Assembly: GCA_030844895.1 (NCBI GenBank)
Contig: CM061229.1
Location: 124,750,381-124,814,380 of the forward strand
Direction of reading: 5' to 3'
From: Ambrosia x helenae
Lineage: Eukaryota > Streptophyta > Magnoliopsida > Asterales > Asteraceae
Length of the DNA: 64,000 nucleotides
The notes under the pieces were generated by a model, which was given only the letters and a program-made list of their open reading frames with translations, was not told where the DNA came from and searched no databases. Each line of letters starts with the position of its first letter. Positions within the stretch are counted from its first letter, which is position 1. Made by a program: the position numbers and the translations under genes. Below, in pieces: positions 44,987 to 58,500 of the stretch.

Positions 44987-47855
44987 TGTGACAACTGGCA
45001 ACTTCCGATATACACTGACGTGATTTCTATGACTAAAAATAAATATTTATTTATTTTTGTTGCTAATTATTAAGTTTCGGAAGTTTACTGACCGTTTTTA
45101 CAATTGGAACTGCAACCGATTTAATTAACGCGATTTAAACGCGTGTTCTGAAAACACGCGTCGGACATCGAAGATATTTATATTTATGCTCGGTTTTGTA
45201 TTTCGAACAAAACCGACTACTTTTTAGAATTAATTATTGGGCCTAGAATAGAAACCGAAGCTCGAAACGTTAATGCGGGTTCGATACGCGGTATCTACCT
45301 ACTAAACCCTAATCCTAACTATAAAAGGGAAGCTCTTCTTCTTCCTTCCCATTCCATCAGCCGTACACCTCTCTCTCTCTCTAAAGAAACTCTGCAGCTT
45401 TCTCTCTCTACCCCCCCTCTCATCTCCCTCGCACTCACCCTCTCTCCCTCCCCTTGTTTCAGCACCGGCCGACCACCACAGTCCCTGGTGGTGGCGGCGT
45501 AGCTCTGTGACCGGGAGACAGCAGGTACGCGAAGAAGATGGTGGTTCGTGGCTGTTTTGTGGTGGTTCAAGGCAGTAGCAGATGTGGTATTTTACAAGGT
45601 GGTTTCAGGTTCGAGGCTAGAGACGAGGATGGCAGCGACTGTGGTGGTTACCGGTTGGGTTATGGTGGCCAATAGCTTGGGTTGTGATGGGTTTTAGTCT
45701 TGATTAAGGAGGCTTCGAGTGGTGGTTGTGTAGGCGGCAGGGAAGGGGCGGCACACGAGGTTCAAGGCAAGTGGGCTTGGATCAGGATGATGTCGGCTGA
45801 TGGTGATTCTCGGTGAGTTTGGTCTTGGGTCTGGTCCAGGTCGCATCGCGTCTGAGAGCAGATTTGGGTCAAGATCTTGCTCGGTTTTGGGTCTTGGTCC
45901 AGATCTGGTCCAGGTTAGGTCCGGATCAGGTCTAGTTCGGGTGAAGTTGTTTCGGGTGGTAGTAGTCGCGCCCGGTAGTGGGTTGGTTGTTGGCTTGGGT
46001 CCGGTTTAGTAGGGTTGATTTTGGTTAGATTCGGGTCCGGGTTATGGGTCAAACTCGTCAAAGGCGGTCAACGGTCAGATCTGTCAAGCGGTTCGGTCAA
46101 CGTGGCGTTCGTGACGGCTCCGGGTTAAGCACGTATGATTCGGTATACATGAGTTCATATTCGTTATTATTTGTAGATGTTATGTATTTATAAATATTGT
46201 ATATTTGTAAATATTATATATTTATGAATATTATATATTTATAAATATATTGTTATGGATAGAATAGTTTTAACTCGCGAACGGACCGAATAATAATAAT
46301 AAACGGTAACTATATTATATATCGAACGATTTGGTGAATGGTTAACTTAACATGACTTATGGTTTCGAACTCGGACTAAATATAATTGGACTATATTGTC
46401 GGACTATATTATATATATATATTGGTATATATATATTTATATAATTAAGGTATTTAGGTGTCGAAACGTATAATCTCGTGAATCGGAATTGTGGATAAAA
46501 AGAACTTATTGAATTGTGTTTGAAAGTTGATTTTGGGGGAAAATTGTAGACAGCGGGTGTTGTCTGGTTTGTACAGAAACAGAGGAAACTCTGCCCAAAT
46601 TTTTATAAAATCAAGCGTAACGAACTGCTATTTCTATAAATAAATTCCCTTAAGTGTTTTGGACAAAAGTATTAAATCGAGGTGTTTATAGAGGCTAACT
46701 ATTTATAACAGTAAAGATGATTTTCAAGCGATACTTGAGAAAAAGTAACAAATGTTATTAATCGGTTTTAATAACTAAACTTGTTCTTCCTCAAAAAGTA
46801 TTTTCTAAAATGATTTACGAGATGATCTTCGGCTCAGGATAGTTATACGTTTCGGGGTACTAGTCCAACATGGTTTATACACAAATGGTAACAAGTGTGC
46901 ATCTTGGGTGCTATGTTATACATGGGAATTAAAAGTCATTGTCGGTTCGTCGAGTTGAAACGTATTGAGACCCGTGTTGGCACACACGAGTCTAGACAGT
47001 CGGATAGACTATCTTTTGAGCAGTCAATAAGCTAGGCTTATGTGTGATAGACTGTTAAGGTGTCCTTTGTTGGTAATTAGGGCACGAGGAAGTCGGTCGA
47101 GACTTCAGGCTTTGTTTGCTAGCTTGTCATGGAAATTAAGGTGAGTTTACGGCCCCTCTTTTAAACTGGTTTACACTTTTCGGGGGAGAAAACATGTGTT
47201 AAAACGATTGTTGGTAACTACTGTCATACTATGGGTTTTCTATTGTGTACTACACGATCTTTGGAAGTCCCGGGGGAACCATGAATGTGCGGGTTTGCAC
47301 AACGGGGAAATGTGAATAGCGCTATTGGGAGTGACCAACCCCGCTCGTCGACTTGGAGGGTCGGCGGGTGCATATTGTCTCAAACAGGAACAACAGGAAC
47401 ATACATCGGGCATACTTTTGGTATTCGCGTTAGTAATGGTTTTCCAATCGTGGTAGTAACAAACGTACGCCTAGCTAGCGTATACTGGTTTCGATTTATT
47501 ATAGTATGGACAGGTTGACTTGGTACTTGAACTACAAACCTGTAAACTCACCAGCATTTTTGTGCTGACGTAAACTTTTACATGTTTTCTCAGGTCGCTA
47601 AGGTAGCATAGGGGAACTAGGGCGCACGCGTCTGCACGGCGTCTAGCTAGAGTTGCATGATTTTACAAACATTGAACTTTGGTTTATCATTGAATAATTA
47701 TTTGAATAAGCTTCCGCTGTAAACGGGAATTTTAAACATTGTCTTCGAAGTTGCATTAATTACATTTAGACTGTTTATTGTGATCCTTGGTTTGGATCCT
47801 GGTTTGTCATGCGCCTCGCGGTAAAACTCCGCAAGTGGATTTTGAGGGTGTGACA
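44987..47855 (+). repeat. Gypsy 5' LTR
   Basis: Starts TGTGACAACTGGC and ends GGGTGTGACA. TATAAAAG at 45320 is followed by a CT-rich leader, which fits the promoter. Small frames inside it (for example near 45800 and 47285) recur unchanged in the other LTR and are not genes. Confidence 0.95.
45320..45327 (+). promoter_or_regulatory. TATA box of Gypsy 5' LTR
   Basis: TATAAAAG followed about 30 bp downstream by a pyrimidine-rich probable start region. The same sequence is in the 3' LTR at about 52989. Confidence 0.7.
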
Positions 47856-47858
47856 GAT

Positions 47859-47871
47859 TGGTATCAGAGCC
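47859..47871 (+). promoter_or_regulatory. Primer-binding site (tRNA-iMet), first copy
   Basis: TGGTATCAGAGCC begins three bases after the 5' LTR. It is a perfect match to the usual initiator tRNA-Met site. A second copy lies at 48214. Confidence 0.9.
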
Positions 47872-47940
47872 ACTCCTGTGCCGTTCGGGATGGTGGGTGC
47901 ATACCTCATCAGGGACGATGAGACTCTAACAGGGGGTGAA

Positions 47941-48210
47941 TGTGACACCTCGGGAAAATCCCACATCGGCCGTGGCCAGGAGAGATCCTTGGTTCATAAG
48001 TAATATTCTGCCTCTTAAATCACCAACGCGTTTTGGGGCTTAATGTTAGTGGATGAGAGGAGAACTCCACAGTTAAGCGTGCTCAGGTGGGAGAAATTTC
48101 AGGATGGGTGACCTCCTGGGAAGTCTCCACTTGGGCAACCAAAAACAAATCCGTGAGCTCTGGATGGGCAAAGCGGACAATATTGGTGATGAGAGGGGCG
48201 GGGTGTTACA
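47941..48210 (+). mobile_element. Cassandra-like LTR (TRIM) in the Gypsy leader
   Basis: A 270-bp unit beginning TGTGACACCTCGGG and ending GGGTGTTACA. It carries a 5S rRNA-like core at 48061-48131 (CAGTTAAGCGTGC and GGATGGGTGACCTCCTGGGA). Cassandra TRIM elements are defined by such 5S-derived LTRs. It is preceded by a purine tract (AGGGGGTGAA) and followed by GATTGGTATCAGAGCC, so it looks like a Cassandra 3' LTR fused to a Gypsy leader. No TSD surrounds it (GTGAA versus GATTG). Confidence 0.8.
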
Positions 48211-48213
48211 GAT

Positions 48214-48226
48214 TGGTATCAGAGCC
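48214..48226 (+). promoter_or_regulatory. Primer-binding site, second copy
   Basis: TGGTATCAGAGCC directly after the Cassandra-like LTR. It is followed by AATGGTTATAGTGAACTAGG, which I take to be the original Gypsy leader. Confidence 0.8.
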
Positions 48227-48764
48227 AATGGTTATAGTGAACTAGGACTGCATGTAGAGTCTAGTCTATAGCCGAGTCACACACACTAGACGATCACATG
48301 GTACTAAAAGTTGTAGTGGTTTACGTATGGTCTTGTCGGGGTGTCTCTAATCGGTGGTCTTTCGATGTTACATCATCCGTTCTATCTTAGGTCGGGTTAC
48401 TTGTTCCTAGGCAGTGTAGTTTATTGGAGTAACTCGTGTGCTCTTGAGATTTGTCCAGGGTTCGGATATCTCCCTTTCATACTCCAATAGAAACACTTGC
48501 CATAAACTACCGTAGCATTACGGTGTGTAGCTAAGAGTCTATGTCTGGTGATTTGAACTTCCAACTAGGAGGACACTTGGAGGACCATGTAGAGCGGTTT
48601 ATCATTTTGGGTGCACACAAAATCATAAACCGAAATGCATGGAAGCCCTAGTGAGCTCTGGGTTTGAAGGGATAGTCCTGGATTGGATCTAGCTTTAATC
48701 TTGTGAACGCTAGTGGTTATCATTAGCTGCGAAACTAAATTTTCTCGTCCTTTTTGTCGGAATC

Positions 48765-51700
48765 ATGTCTGGAGTGCGAGGAGGACGTGGAGGTGGCCGC
48801 GTTGGTGGTCGTGGTGGTGGTAGTCGTGGAGGTGTGGAACCTCAAGATGACCGGGTCAGAGATTGAAAAGTACACGGCAAGGCGCAATGAGTTGGCAGTG
48901 CTGTGTCCTGATCTGCATGTGCCAGAATACAAGAGGATTGAACACTATATCTCTGGGCTAGTGCCAGAGATCGCGGGATTGGTGGCTGCGGGGAAACAGG
49001 GTTGCTACAACTGCGGGGATACTGGGCATTACAAGAAGGATTGCCCGAAACTGAAGCAGAGTGGAAACAACGGTAATGGGAACAACGGGGGCGGTGGCAG
49101 GAACGCACGCGCCTTCGTCATTGGAGCCACTGAGGCTAGGCAGGACCCTGACACAGTCACCGGTACGTTTCTTCTCAATAATCGCTCTGTTAGCGTTTTA
49201 TTTGATTCTGGTGCCGATAGAAGTTTTGTATCCATGGAAGCTAGTCGACTGCTAGATGTAGTGCCCGTACCATTAGAGGCTAAGTATGTTATTGAGTTGG
49301 CTGACGGTAAAAAGATTGAGGCTACTTGTGTCCTTCGGGAGTGTCAACTAGAGTTATCGGGTTTGTCTTTTCCCATCGACCTTATGCCAGTGCCCTTGGG
49401 TAGTTTCGACGTTGTGGTAGGCATGGATTGGTTGTCTTTGTATCGCGCGGAGATTATCTGTTACGACAAGATTATTCGGATTCCTCTCCCTGATGGAGAA
49501 TTCCTTTCTGTGTACGGTATCAAGGGTGGTGTTCCGCTGAATATCATCTCTAGCATGAAAGCCCTTAAGTGTTTTCGAAAGGGTTATCCAGCCGTTTTGG
49601 CACTTTTGTCTGTTTCCTCTGTTGATGAGGAGAAGATTGACGACATTCCGGTTGTGCGCGAGTTTCGTGATGTGTTTCCCGATGATTTATCTGGCCTTCC
49701 TCCCCATCGTCAGGTCGAGTTCGGTATTGACCTCGTACCGGGAGCTGCTCCTATTGCTCGGGCCCCCTACCGTCTTGCACCTCCTGAGATGCAAGAGTTG
49801 TCTAGCCAGCTACAGGAACTCTTGGACAAGGGTTTCATTAGACCGAGTTCTTCTCCTTGGGGAGCCCCGATTCTGTTTGTCAAGAAGAAGGATGGAAGTT
49901 TCCGATTGTGTGTGGACTATAGAGAACTGAACAAATTGACAATCAAGAACCGTTATCCTCTTCCACGTATTGATGATCTGTTCGACCAGCTTCAGGGTTC
50001 TAGTTATTATTCCAAGATTGATTTGAGGTCCGGTTACCACCAGCTGCGCGTCAGGGAGGCTGACGTTGCAAAGACTGCCTTTCGTACGTGTTATGGCCAT
50101 TACGAGTTTTTGGTCATGCCTTTCGGTCTTACAAACGCACCGGCGGTTTTCATGGACTTGATGAACCGCGTTTGCAAACCATATCTTGATAAATTCGTCA
50201 TCGTGTTCATTGACGACATTTTGATCTACTCCAAGAACAAGACCGAACACGAGGAGCACCTACGTTTAGTGTTGGAACTGTTGCGACGGGAACAACTCTA
50301 TGCTAAGTTCTCTAAGTGTGACTTCTGGCTACGAGAAGTCCAATTCCTAGGACACGTGGTAAATGAACTGGGAATTCATGTCGATCCAGCTAAGATCGAG
50401 GCGATTAAGGACTGGGGAGCACCGAAGACGCCAACTGAGGTGCGGCAATTCCTAGGCCTTGCGGGTTACTATCGTCGCTTCATTTAGGGGTTCTCGAAGA
50501 TTGCTCAACCCCTCACCACTCTCACACAGAAGGATAAGAAGTTCGCCTGGGGTGAACCACAAGAGTCAGCATTTGAGGAACTAAAGTCTAAGCTTTGTTC
50601 CGCTCCTATTTTGTCTCTGCCTGATGGCCCTGATGATTTCGTAGTTTACTGTGATGCTTCTATGCATGGACTCGGTTGCGTGCTGATGCAACGCGAGAAG
50701 GTGATTGCATATGCTTCTCGTCAACTCAAGGTGCACGAGAAGAACTACACTACCCATGACTTGGAGTTGGGTGCAGTGGTATTCGCGTTGAAAATTTGGA
50801 GACATTACTTGTACGGTACCAAATGCACCATCTACACCGATCACAAGAGTCTCCAACACATTTTCGACCAACAACATCTGAACATACGACAACGCCGGTG
50901 GATCGAACTCCTGAACGATTATGATTGCGCTATTAAGTATCATCCTGGCAAGGCGAACGTAGTAGCGGACGCCTTGAGCAGGAAGGACACGGTTAATCCT
51001 CGTCGCGTGCGAGCATTGCAGCTCACCATACACTCTTCTCTACCTGATCAACTCCGTTCTGCTCAGTTAGAAGCTTTGAAGGAGGAAAACCTTAAAGCTG
51101 AAACCATGCACGGTGCCGACAAGCACCTCGAGAAAAGGCCGGATGGCTTGCACTATTTCGCAGAACGCATATGGGTTCCATTATTCGGGGGACTTCGGGA
51201 GCTTGTTTTGGATGAGGCTCATAAGTCCCGGTATTCTATCCATCCTGGTTCGGATAAGATGTACCAAGACCTGAAGGTACTGTACTGGTGGCCAAACATG
51301 AGGTCGGATATAACCTCATACGTGAGTAAGTGCTTGACCTGCGCTAAGGTCAAGGTAGAATATCAGAAACCGTCGGGTCTCTTGCAACAACCTGAAATTC
51401 CAGAGTGGAAATGGGAACGAATTACTATGGACTTTGTCACGCAACTGCCAAAGTCACCGAGCGGGAATGACAAGATATGGGTGATTGTCGATCGGTTGAC
51501 GAAATCAGCTCATTTTCTTGCTATTAAGGAGACCGACACCATGGATCGTTTGGCTCGTCTTTATCTGAAGGAAGTTGTTTCTAAGCATGGGGTGCCAATT
51601 TCTATAATCTCGGATCGTGATTCTCGCTTTACTTCGCACTTCTGGAAGTCTTTGCACAAGGCTTTGGGTACTCAACTGGATATGAGTACAGCTTATCACC

Positions 51701-52505
51701 CACAGACTGACGGTCAGAGTGAGCGCACGATTCAGACCTTGGAAGACATGCTGCGAGCATGGGTGATCGATTTTGGTAAAGGTTGGGAAGCTCATCTACC
51801 GTTAGTAGAATTCTCATACAACAACAGTTATCACACGAGCATCAAGGCTGCTCCGTTCGAGGCACTGTACGGACGGAAATGCCGCTCTCCTCTTTGTTGG
51901 GCTGAGGTGGGTGAGAGTCAACACACTGGGCCTGAGCGAGTGTACGAAACTTCGGAAAAGATCGTACAGATTCGTAATCGGTTGGCAGCGGCACGGGACC
52001 GGCAAAAGAGTTATGCCGATCAGCGTCGCAAACCATTGGAATTCCAAGTTAACGACAAAGTGCTTCTGAAAGTTTCACCGTGGAAGGGCGTCATACGATT
52101 TGGGAAGCGTGGCAAACTCAACCCACGATATGTCGGACCATTTACGATCCTGGAACGGATTGGACCGGTGGCATATCGTCTTGATTTACCGACGGAGCTC
52201 GGTAACGTACATAACGTCTTCCACGTGTCAAACTTGAAGAAGTGTCTGGCTGACGAGTCTCTCATCGTTCCACTAGAAGAGATCAAGGTTGACGATCGTC
52301 TTCGGATTGTGGAAGAACCTGTGGAGATCCTTGATTACAAGATTCGTAGCCTACGTCACAGCAAGATTCGCATTGTGAAGGTTCGGTGGAACTCGAACCG
52401 GGGACCAGTACTTGGGAACGGGAGGATCAGATGAAGTCTAAATATCCTCATCTCTTTCCTAAGGAAGCGTTCGAGTCGAGATATGTTTCCACTACAGCTG
52501 AATGA
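48765..52505 (+). pseudogene. Gypsy gag-pol, broken
   Basis: Gag starts at 48765 (MSGVRGGRGGGRV) but changes frame near 48845 and is shortened. Only a piece like EIEKYTARRNELAVLCPDLH and the zinc knuckle CYNCGDTGHYKKDC remain, so most of the capsid region is deleted. Pol follows: protease FDSGADRSF (~49205), RT with CVDYRELNK and FIDDILIYS (~49910-50230), RNase H with YCDASMHGLG (~50650), integrase with HPGSDKMYQDL and CLTC zinc site, MDFVTQLP, SDRDSRF and GQSERTIQ, then a chromodomain (VEEPVEILDYKIRSLRHSKI). A TAG at 50485-50487 sits where GAG (RRFIEGFS) is usual. A one-base loss near 52410 shifts the chromodomain tail. It cannot make full Gag-Pol. Confidence 0.9.
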
Positions 52506-52639
52506 ATCTCGGGGCGAGATTCCTTTTTAACGTGGGGATGATGTGACAACTCGAGTAAATCTCTCTCTTGGTTTCTATCTTTTGTCCGTATCTTTCGTTA
52601 TTCCTTTTGGTACTTGTGCAATTTTGAGGACAAAATTTC

Positions 52640-52655
52640 TGTAACATGGGGAGAA
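52640..52655 (+). promoter_or_regulatory. Gypsy polypurine tract
   Basis: CATGGGGAGAA(TG)-type purine tract immediately before the 3' LTR. Confidence 0.75.
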
Positions 52656-55527
52656 TGTGACAACTGGCAACTTCCGATATACACTGACGTGATTTCTATG
52701 ACTAAAAATAAATATTTATTTATTTTTGTTGCTAATTATTAAGTTTCGGAAGTTTACTGACCGTTTTTACAATTGGAACTGCAACCGATTTAATTAACGC
52801 GATTTAAACGCGTGTTCTGAAAACACGCGTCGGACATCGAAGATATTTATATTTATGCTCGGTTTTGTATTTCGAACAAAACCGACTACTTTTTAGAATT
52901 AATTATTGGGCCTAGAATAGAAACCGAAGCTCGAAACGTTAATGCGGGTTCGATACGCGGTATCTACCTACTAAACCCTAATCCTAACTATAAAAGGGAA
53001 GCTCTTCTTCTTCCTTCCCATTCCATCAGCCGCACACCTCTCTCTCTCTCTAAAGAAACTCTGCAGCTTTCTCTCTCTACCCTCCCTCTCATCTCCCTCG
53101 CACTCACCCTCTCTCCCTCCCCTTGTTTCAGCACCAGCCGACCACCACAGTCCCTGGTGGTGGCGGCGTAGCTCTGTGACCGGGAGACAGCAGGTACGCG
53201 AAGAAGATGGTGGTTCGTGGCTGTTTTGTGGTGGTTCAAGGCAGTAGCAGATGTGGTATTTTACAAGGTGGTTTCAGGTTCGAGGCTAGAGACGAGGATG
53301 GCAGCGACTGTGGTGGTTACCGGTTGGGTTATGGTGGCCAATAGCTTGGGTTGTGATGGGTTTTAGTCTTGATTAAGGAGGCTTCGAGTGGTGGTTGTGT
53401 AGGCGGCAGGGAAGGGGCGGCACACGAGGTTCAAGGCAAGTGGGCTTGGATCAGGATGATGTCAGCTGATGGTGATTCTCGGTGAGTTTGGTCTTGGGTC
53501 TGGTCCAGGTCGCATCGCGTCTGAGAGCAGATTTGGGTCAAGGTCTTGCTCGGTTTTGGGTCTTGGTCCAGATCTGGTCCAGGTTAGGTCCGGATCAGGT
53601 CTAGTTCGGGTGAAGTTGTTTCGGGTGGTAGTAGTCGCGCCCGGTAGTGGGTTGGTTGTTGGCTTGGGTCCGGTTTAGTAGGGTTGATTTTGGTTAGATT
53701 CGGGTCCGGGTTATGGGTCAAACTCGTCAAAGGCGGTCAACGGTCAGATCTGTCAAGCGGTTCGGTCAACGTGGCGTTCGTGACGGCTCCGGGTTAAGCA
53801 CGTATGATTCGGTATACATGAGTTCATATTCGTTATTATTTGTAGATGTTATGTATTTATAAATATTGTATATTTGTAAATATTATATATTTATGAATAT
53901 TATATATTTATAAATATATTGTTATGGATAGAATAGTTTTAACTCGCGAACGGACCGAATAATAATAATAAACGGTAACTATATTATATATCGAACGATT
54001 TGGTGAATGGTTAACTTAACATGACTTATGGTTTCGAACTCGGACTAAATATAATTGGACTATATTGTCGGACTATATTATATATATATATATTGGTATA
54101 TATATATTTATATAATTAAGGTATTTAGGTGTCGAAACGTATAATCTCGTGAATCGGAATTGTGGATAAAAAGAACTTATTGAATTGTGTTTGAAAGTTG
54201 ATTTTGGGGGAAAATTGTAGACAGCGGGTGTTGTCTGGTTTGTACAGAAACAGAGGAAACTCTGCCCAAATTTTTATAAAATCAAGCGTAACGAACTGCT
54301 ATTTCTATAAATAAATTCCCTTAAGTGTTTTGGACAAAAGCATTAAATCGAGGTGTTTTCAGAGGCTAACTATTTATAACAGTAAAGATGATTTTCAAGC
54401 GATACTTGAGAAAAAGTAACAAATGTTATTAATCGGTTTTAATAACTAAACTTGTTCTTCCTCAAAAAGTATTTTCTAAAATGATTTACGAGATGATCTT
54501 CGGCTCAGGATAGTTATACGTTTCGGGGTACTAGTCCAACATGGTTTATACACAAATGGTAACAAGTGTGCATCTTGGGTGCTATGTTATACATGGGAAT
54601 TAAAAGTCATTGTCGGTTCGTCGAGTTGAAACGTATTGAGACCCGTGTTGGCACACACGAGTCTAGACAGTCGGATAGACTATCTTTTGAGCAGTCAATA
54701 AGCTAGGCTTATGTGTGATAGACTGTTAAGGTGTCCTTTGTTGGTAATTAGGGCACGAGGAAGTCGGTCGAGACTTCAGGCTTTGTTTGCTAGCTTGTCA
54801 TGGAAATTAAGGTGAGTTTACGGCCCCTCTTTTAAACTGGTTTACACTTTTCGGGGGAGAAAACATGTGTTAAAACGATTGTTGGTAACTACTGTCATAC
54901 TATGGGTTTTCTATTATGTACTACACGATCTTTGGAAGTCCCGGGGGGAACCATGAATGTGCGGGTTTGCACAACGGGGAAATGTGAATAGCGCTATTGG
55001 GAGTGACCAACCCCGCTCGTCGACTTGGAGGGTCGGCGGGTGCATATTGTCTCAAACAGGAACAACAGGAACATACATCGGGCATACTTTTGGTATTCGC
55101 GTTAGTAATGGTTTTCCAATCGTGGTAGTAACAAACGTACGCCTAGCTAGCGTATACTGGTTTCGATTTATTATAGTATGGACAGGTTGACTTGGTACTT
55201 GAACTACAAACCTGTAAACTCACCAGCATTTTTGTGCTGACGTAAACTTTTACATGTTTTCTCAGGTCGCTAAGGTAGCACAGGGGAACTAGGGCGCACG
55301 CGTCTGCACGGCGTCTAGCTAGAGTTGCATGATTTTACAAACATTGAACTTTGGTTTATCATTGAATAATTATTTGAATAAGCTTCCGCTGTAAACGGGA
55401 ATTTTAAACATTGTCTTCGAAGTTGCATTAATTACATTTAGACTGTTTATTGTGATCGTTGGTTTGGATCCTGGTTTGTCATGCGCCTCGCGGTAAAACT
55501 CCGCAAGTGGATTTTGAGGGTGTGACA
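52656..55527 (+). repeat. Gypsy 3' LTR
   Basis: 2872 bp. Nearly identical to the 5' LTR. By-eye differences include changes near 53031, 53137, 53464, 53544, 54342, 54358, 54916 and 55457, and an extra TA near 54090. Confidence 0.95.
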
Positions 55528-58500
55528 GTTGAGGTGTTACATGCAGCCACCCTCTAGTTAAACATATTTAAGTTTCATGGTCAAAGAAAGTTTAAAAACA
55601 TGTTCCACCAAGATGAAGCGAAATAAAAGCAAACATTGTTTTACAAAATAAAAATATAGTTTTAAAGTTTTATGGTCCCAATATCATGTCCATAGTAGTG
55701 CATGCTAAACCCACTCTCTAAACTCCTATGCATCAGTACCTGAAAAACATGATTAAAAATATCACCAAAAATGTTGGCGAGTTCACAAGTTTTAAGGCAA
55801 ATACACAAATTTCCTTGTTTAAAATGTATGATCGAATACTGACTAAACTGAGAACCAAGTAGACTCGCAAGGTCCTACAAGCATGATCGCAACCTAAGGC
55901 TCTTAATCAAACCACAACTTTTATTCCCTAACCTGACCTCTTAAAGGAACTTTTAACAGGATATGCTCTTCCGCAGAACCCAGTCCCAGGAAGGGGGCGT
56001 CAACCCAATAGATCTACTAACATAATCCACGGCTCTAAACCAAGAACTAATGATTAAGAAATGCGGGGAAGTATCCTCCTGAAGTGATAGACGGGCGTCC
56101 CACGCCTCACGTCATGCACCTACCCAAGGCCATCAAATGTTCTACAAAGTTCTAGTCTACCCATCATACAAGCATGTTAATACCCCGATTATAAAACGTA
56201 CATAAACATTTAAAAAGAAAAAGGGCTGTGAAACTCACCTCAAGCATATCAATCAAGCAATTTCCTAGCCCAAACCACAATCCTTTACTAACAATACCGT
56301 ATAATCCATAAGGCTAATTTAGCAAACATTCTAAGTCTGTCCAAGTTATTCACTAAACTTCCCTCGACTTAGATTAACCAAAAAGATTTGAATTTCCATT
56401 AACCCTTACCCTATTGACCCATTGGTGAACTTGACGATTTGTTAAGTTTTAGACCTCACGTACATGCATATCGCGTCTAATAACCCAACCCTTAGGTCCA
56501 CAATTATATGTTCACACATATATCAATCCAAGTTAAATACCACATAACTTGACATAGTAAACCTATCATTTCATTATAATCAAATACACACATGTAGCAC
56601 AATAAGACATATTCTAACAATTTCCATATAAAACAAGTTTCCAATGTCTCATGTTAACCTATGAACATCATATAAAATTAATTTAAACACTAGGACCTGC
56701 ATATATACCTCAATTCAGGACCAAATTTGCTGCTCTAAATCAGCCACAAAATTTAGTTGTTACGCGCCTCAAAAATCACATTTCTGTGACTTTTATCGCA
56801 TAGTTTTGCACTGTAAGCATCCGTTTCAATGGTAAACATATTATACACCCTAAGTAATTACTTTTATACACATTTTAACACTAAACAAGCTGTTTTACAT
56901 CAGACATGAAAATAAGTGTTTTAAACGCGTAAAACTTGTCAAAAACATGCGTTTTTGCACATCTTTTGTAAATATATTTAAGTTTTTAGCTTAGGTATTT
57001 TTTGAACACTTTATCACACTTTATTTTAAATCAAAATAGGTCATGAAAATCTGTTCTAAATAAGTTTTGAAATATCCCTTTCAAAAGCTCGTATTTTGGC
57101 GTTTTAAGCCGAAAAACACGTTTTGATCGTACATGCAAGGCCTCCCAAGTGTGTAGATCATTTTTAAGCTTAAAAGTATCTATTTAAAACTTTTCAAAAC
57201 CTTTAAAATTATTATACAATTCAGAACTGTCCTATATCCAAAATAAGACATAATCATCAAAAATCAATGCACAAACCTTGAACATAATCATCATCTAAGC
57301 CACATTTCAACAAATACAATCCCATTCCATTTTTCTAGACCATCTTACACACGCAAAAATCATTTTACATCAGATTCAAACCCCACTTAAAAACCTTCTT
57401 GCATGTTATTAAAATCAAAGGATCTAAGCACGAATAATCATCTTATGAGCAAAACAAGCTATCCCACACATACATACATACTCACGACATACATACACAC
57501 ACATATACATCACCCTCAACCAATTTTCTCATTCCCATTGTTTGTTTTATAAAACCCATTTCAAAACCCTTCTTTGTTTGGTGAAAACTAAACCTAAAAA
57601 AGAAAATATAAAGATTGTATACAAGTTTTTAGTTCAAGAACTCACCTATGAAGGTTATATGCAAAAATGGTGGGTTTTTGATGCTCCTATTCGTTTTCTC
57701 TCTCTAGAAACCTTTTGATTCTTGCTCCAAATCACCCATAACACTTAACTAATCATGATTCCATGTCCATTTTTATCAAAAGATGAACAAAAAACTGATG
57801 TAGAGGGTGTTGGGGTGGGTTACGGCCAAGAGGAAAAGGAGGAAGGGAGATGGAGAGTTTTTCTTGTGTGTGTGAAGATGGAGGTGTAAATGAGATGGAA
57901 TGTGGGTGTAGATGGGTATTTATATGGAGGATTTTCTAATTAATATCAATCATTGTTAATAATTGATATTATTTTTGTAATAGGGAGGGGGGGGGTCCAT
58001 GTATGGGAGTGTGGGTGTTTATATTTTTTTTTTATAAAACTTATAACATAAATAAACACATCACATATTTATAAAAACCCTTATATATTAAATAATTAAG
58101 GTTTTCACCCATTTGGCCAACAATAATATTCCCCAACTAATAATATCCATTTTTGGCTAATTTGATTATATAGAGGTTTCCTTACTGTAACGGGTCTCAT
58201 ACTCGCGTAAAACTCTAAAACGCGCAATAATTAGACCAAAGCGATTTAAAAACTATCAATCATAGTCTTTATTGGTTTTAATAATATTTTCATCCTGAAA
58301 AATATTATTCCATGCCAAACCAAGCATTACGGGTCAAAACTAGACTTTTTAAAGTTAACCGGGTCGTCACTGATGCTCATTACGAATAATTTATCACCCC
58401 GTAATACGAAAATTCCTAAAATTCCCAATAAATCTTTTAAAATGTTTGGACGTTGCTGTTTCATTTCTAAAGACTCTAATTAGACTTAAGTCTACACGCA

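Larger units (their letters stand above)
44987..55527 (+). mobile_element. Full-length chromodomain Gypsy element (Tekay-like)
   Basis: 10.5 kb with LTRs at 44987-47855 and 52656-55527 and a perfect TSD GTTGA (44982-44986 and 55528-55532). The LTRs differ by roughly a dozen substitutions and a few indels by eye over 2.87 kb, so the insertion is recent. The internal region has two primer-binding-site-like sequences with a Cassandra-like LTR between them, a shortened gag, a pol with one nonsense codon and one frameshift, a chromodomain and a polypurine tract. It is inserted 14 bp from the end of LTR B. Confidence 0.95.
41093..55541 (+). mobile_element. LTR B: solo LTR with perfect TSD, interrupted
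   Basis: It begins TGTGACACCTGTCACC and ends GAGGTGTTACA, with the TSD TGCAG on both sides (41088-41092 and 55542-55546). Its own sequence (~2.8 kb) is broken by element E10 (42079-43161) and by the Gypsy element (44987-55527). A TATA-like CATATAAATTG lies near 41728. It is homologous to LTR A over most of its length, in the opposite orientation. Confidence 0.85.

Noticed and set aside
45800..46009. Short frame in the Gypsy LTR, repeated at 53469-53678
   Set aside because: It is identical in both LTRs, lies in LTR sequence and has no domain. Long-LTR frames of this kind are chance.
48061..48131. Possible 5S rRNA gene
   Set aside because: Only the central part resembles 5S rRNA; the 5' third and 3' end are missing and it is inside a Cassandra-like LTR.
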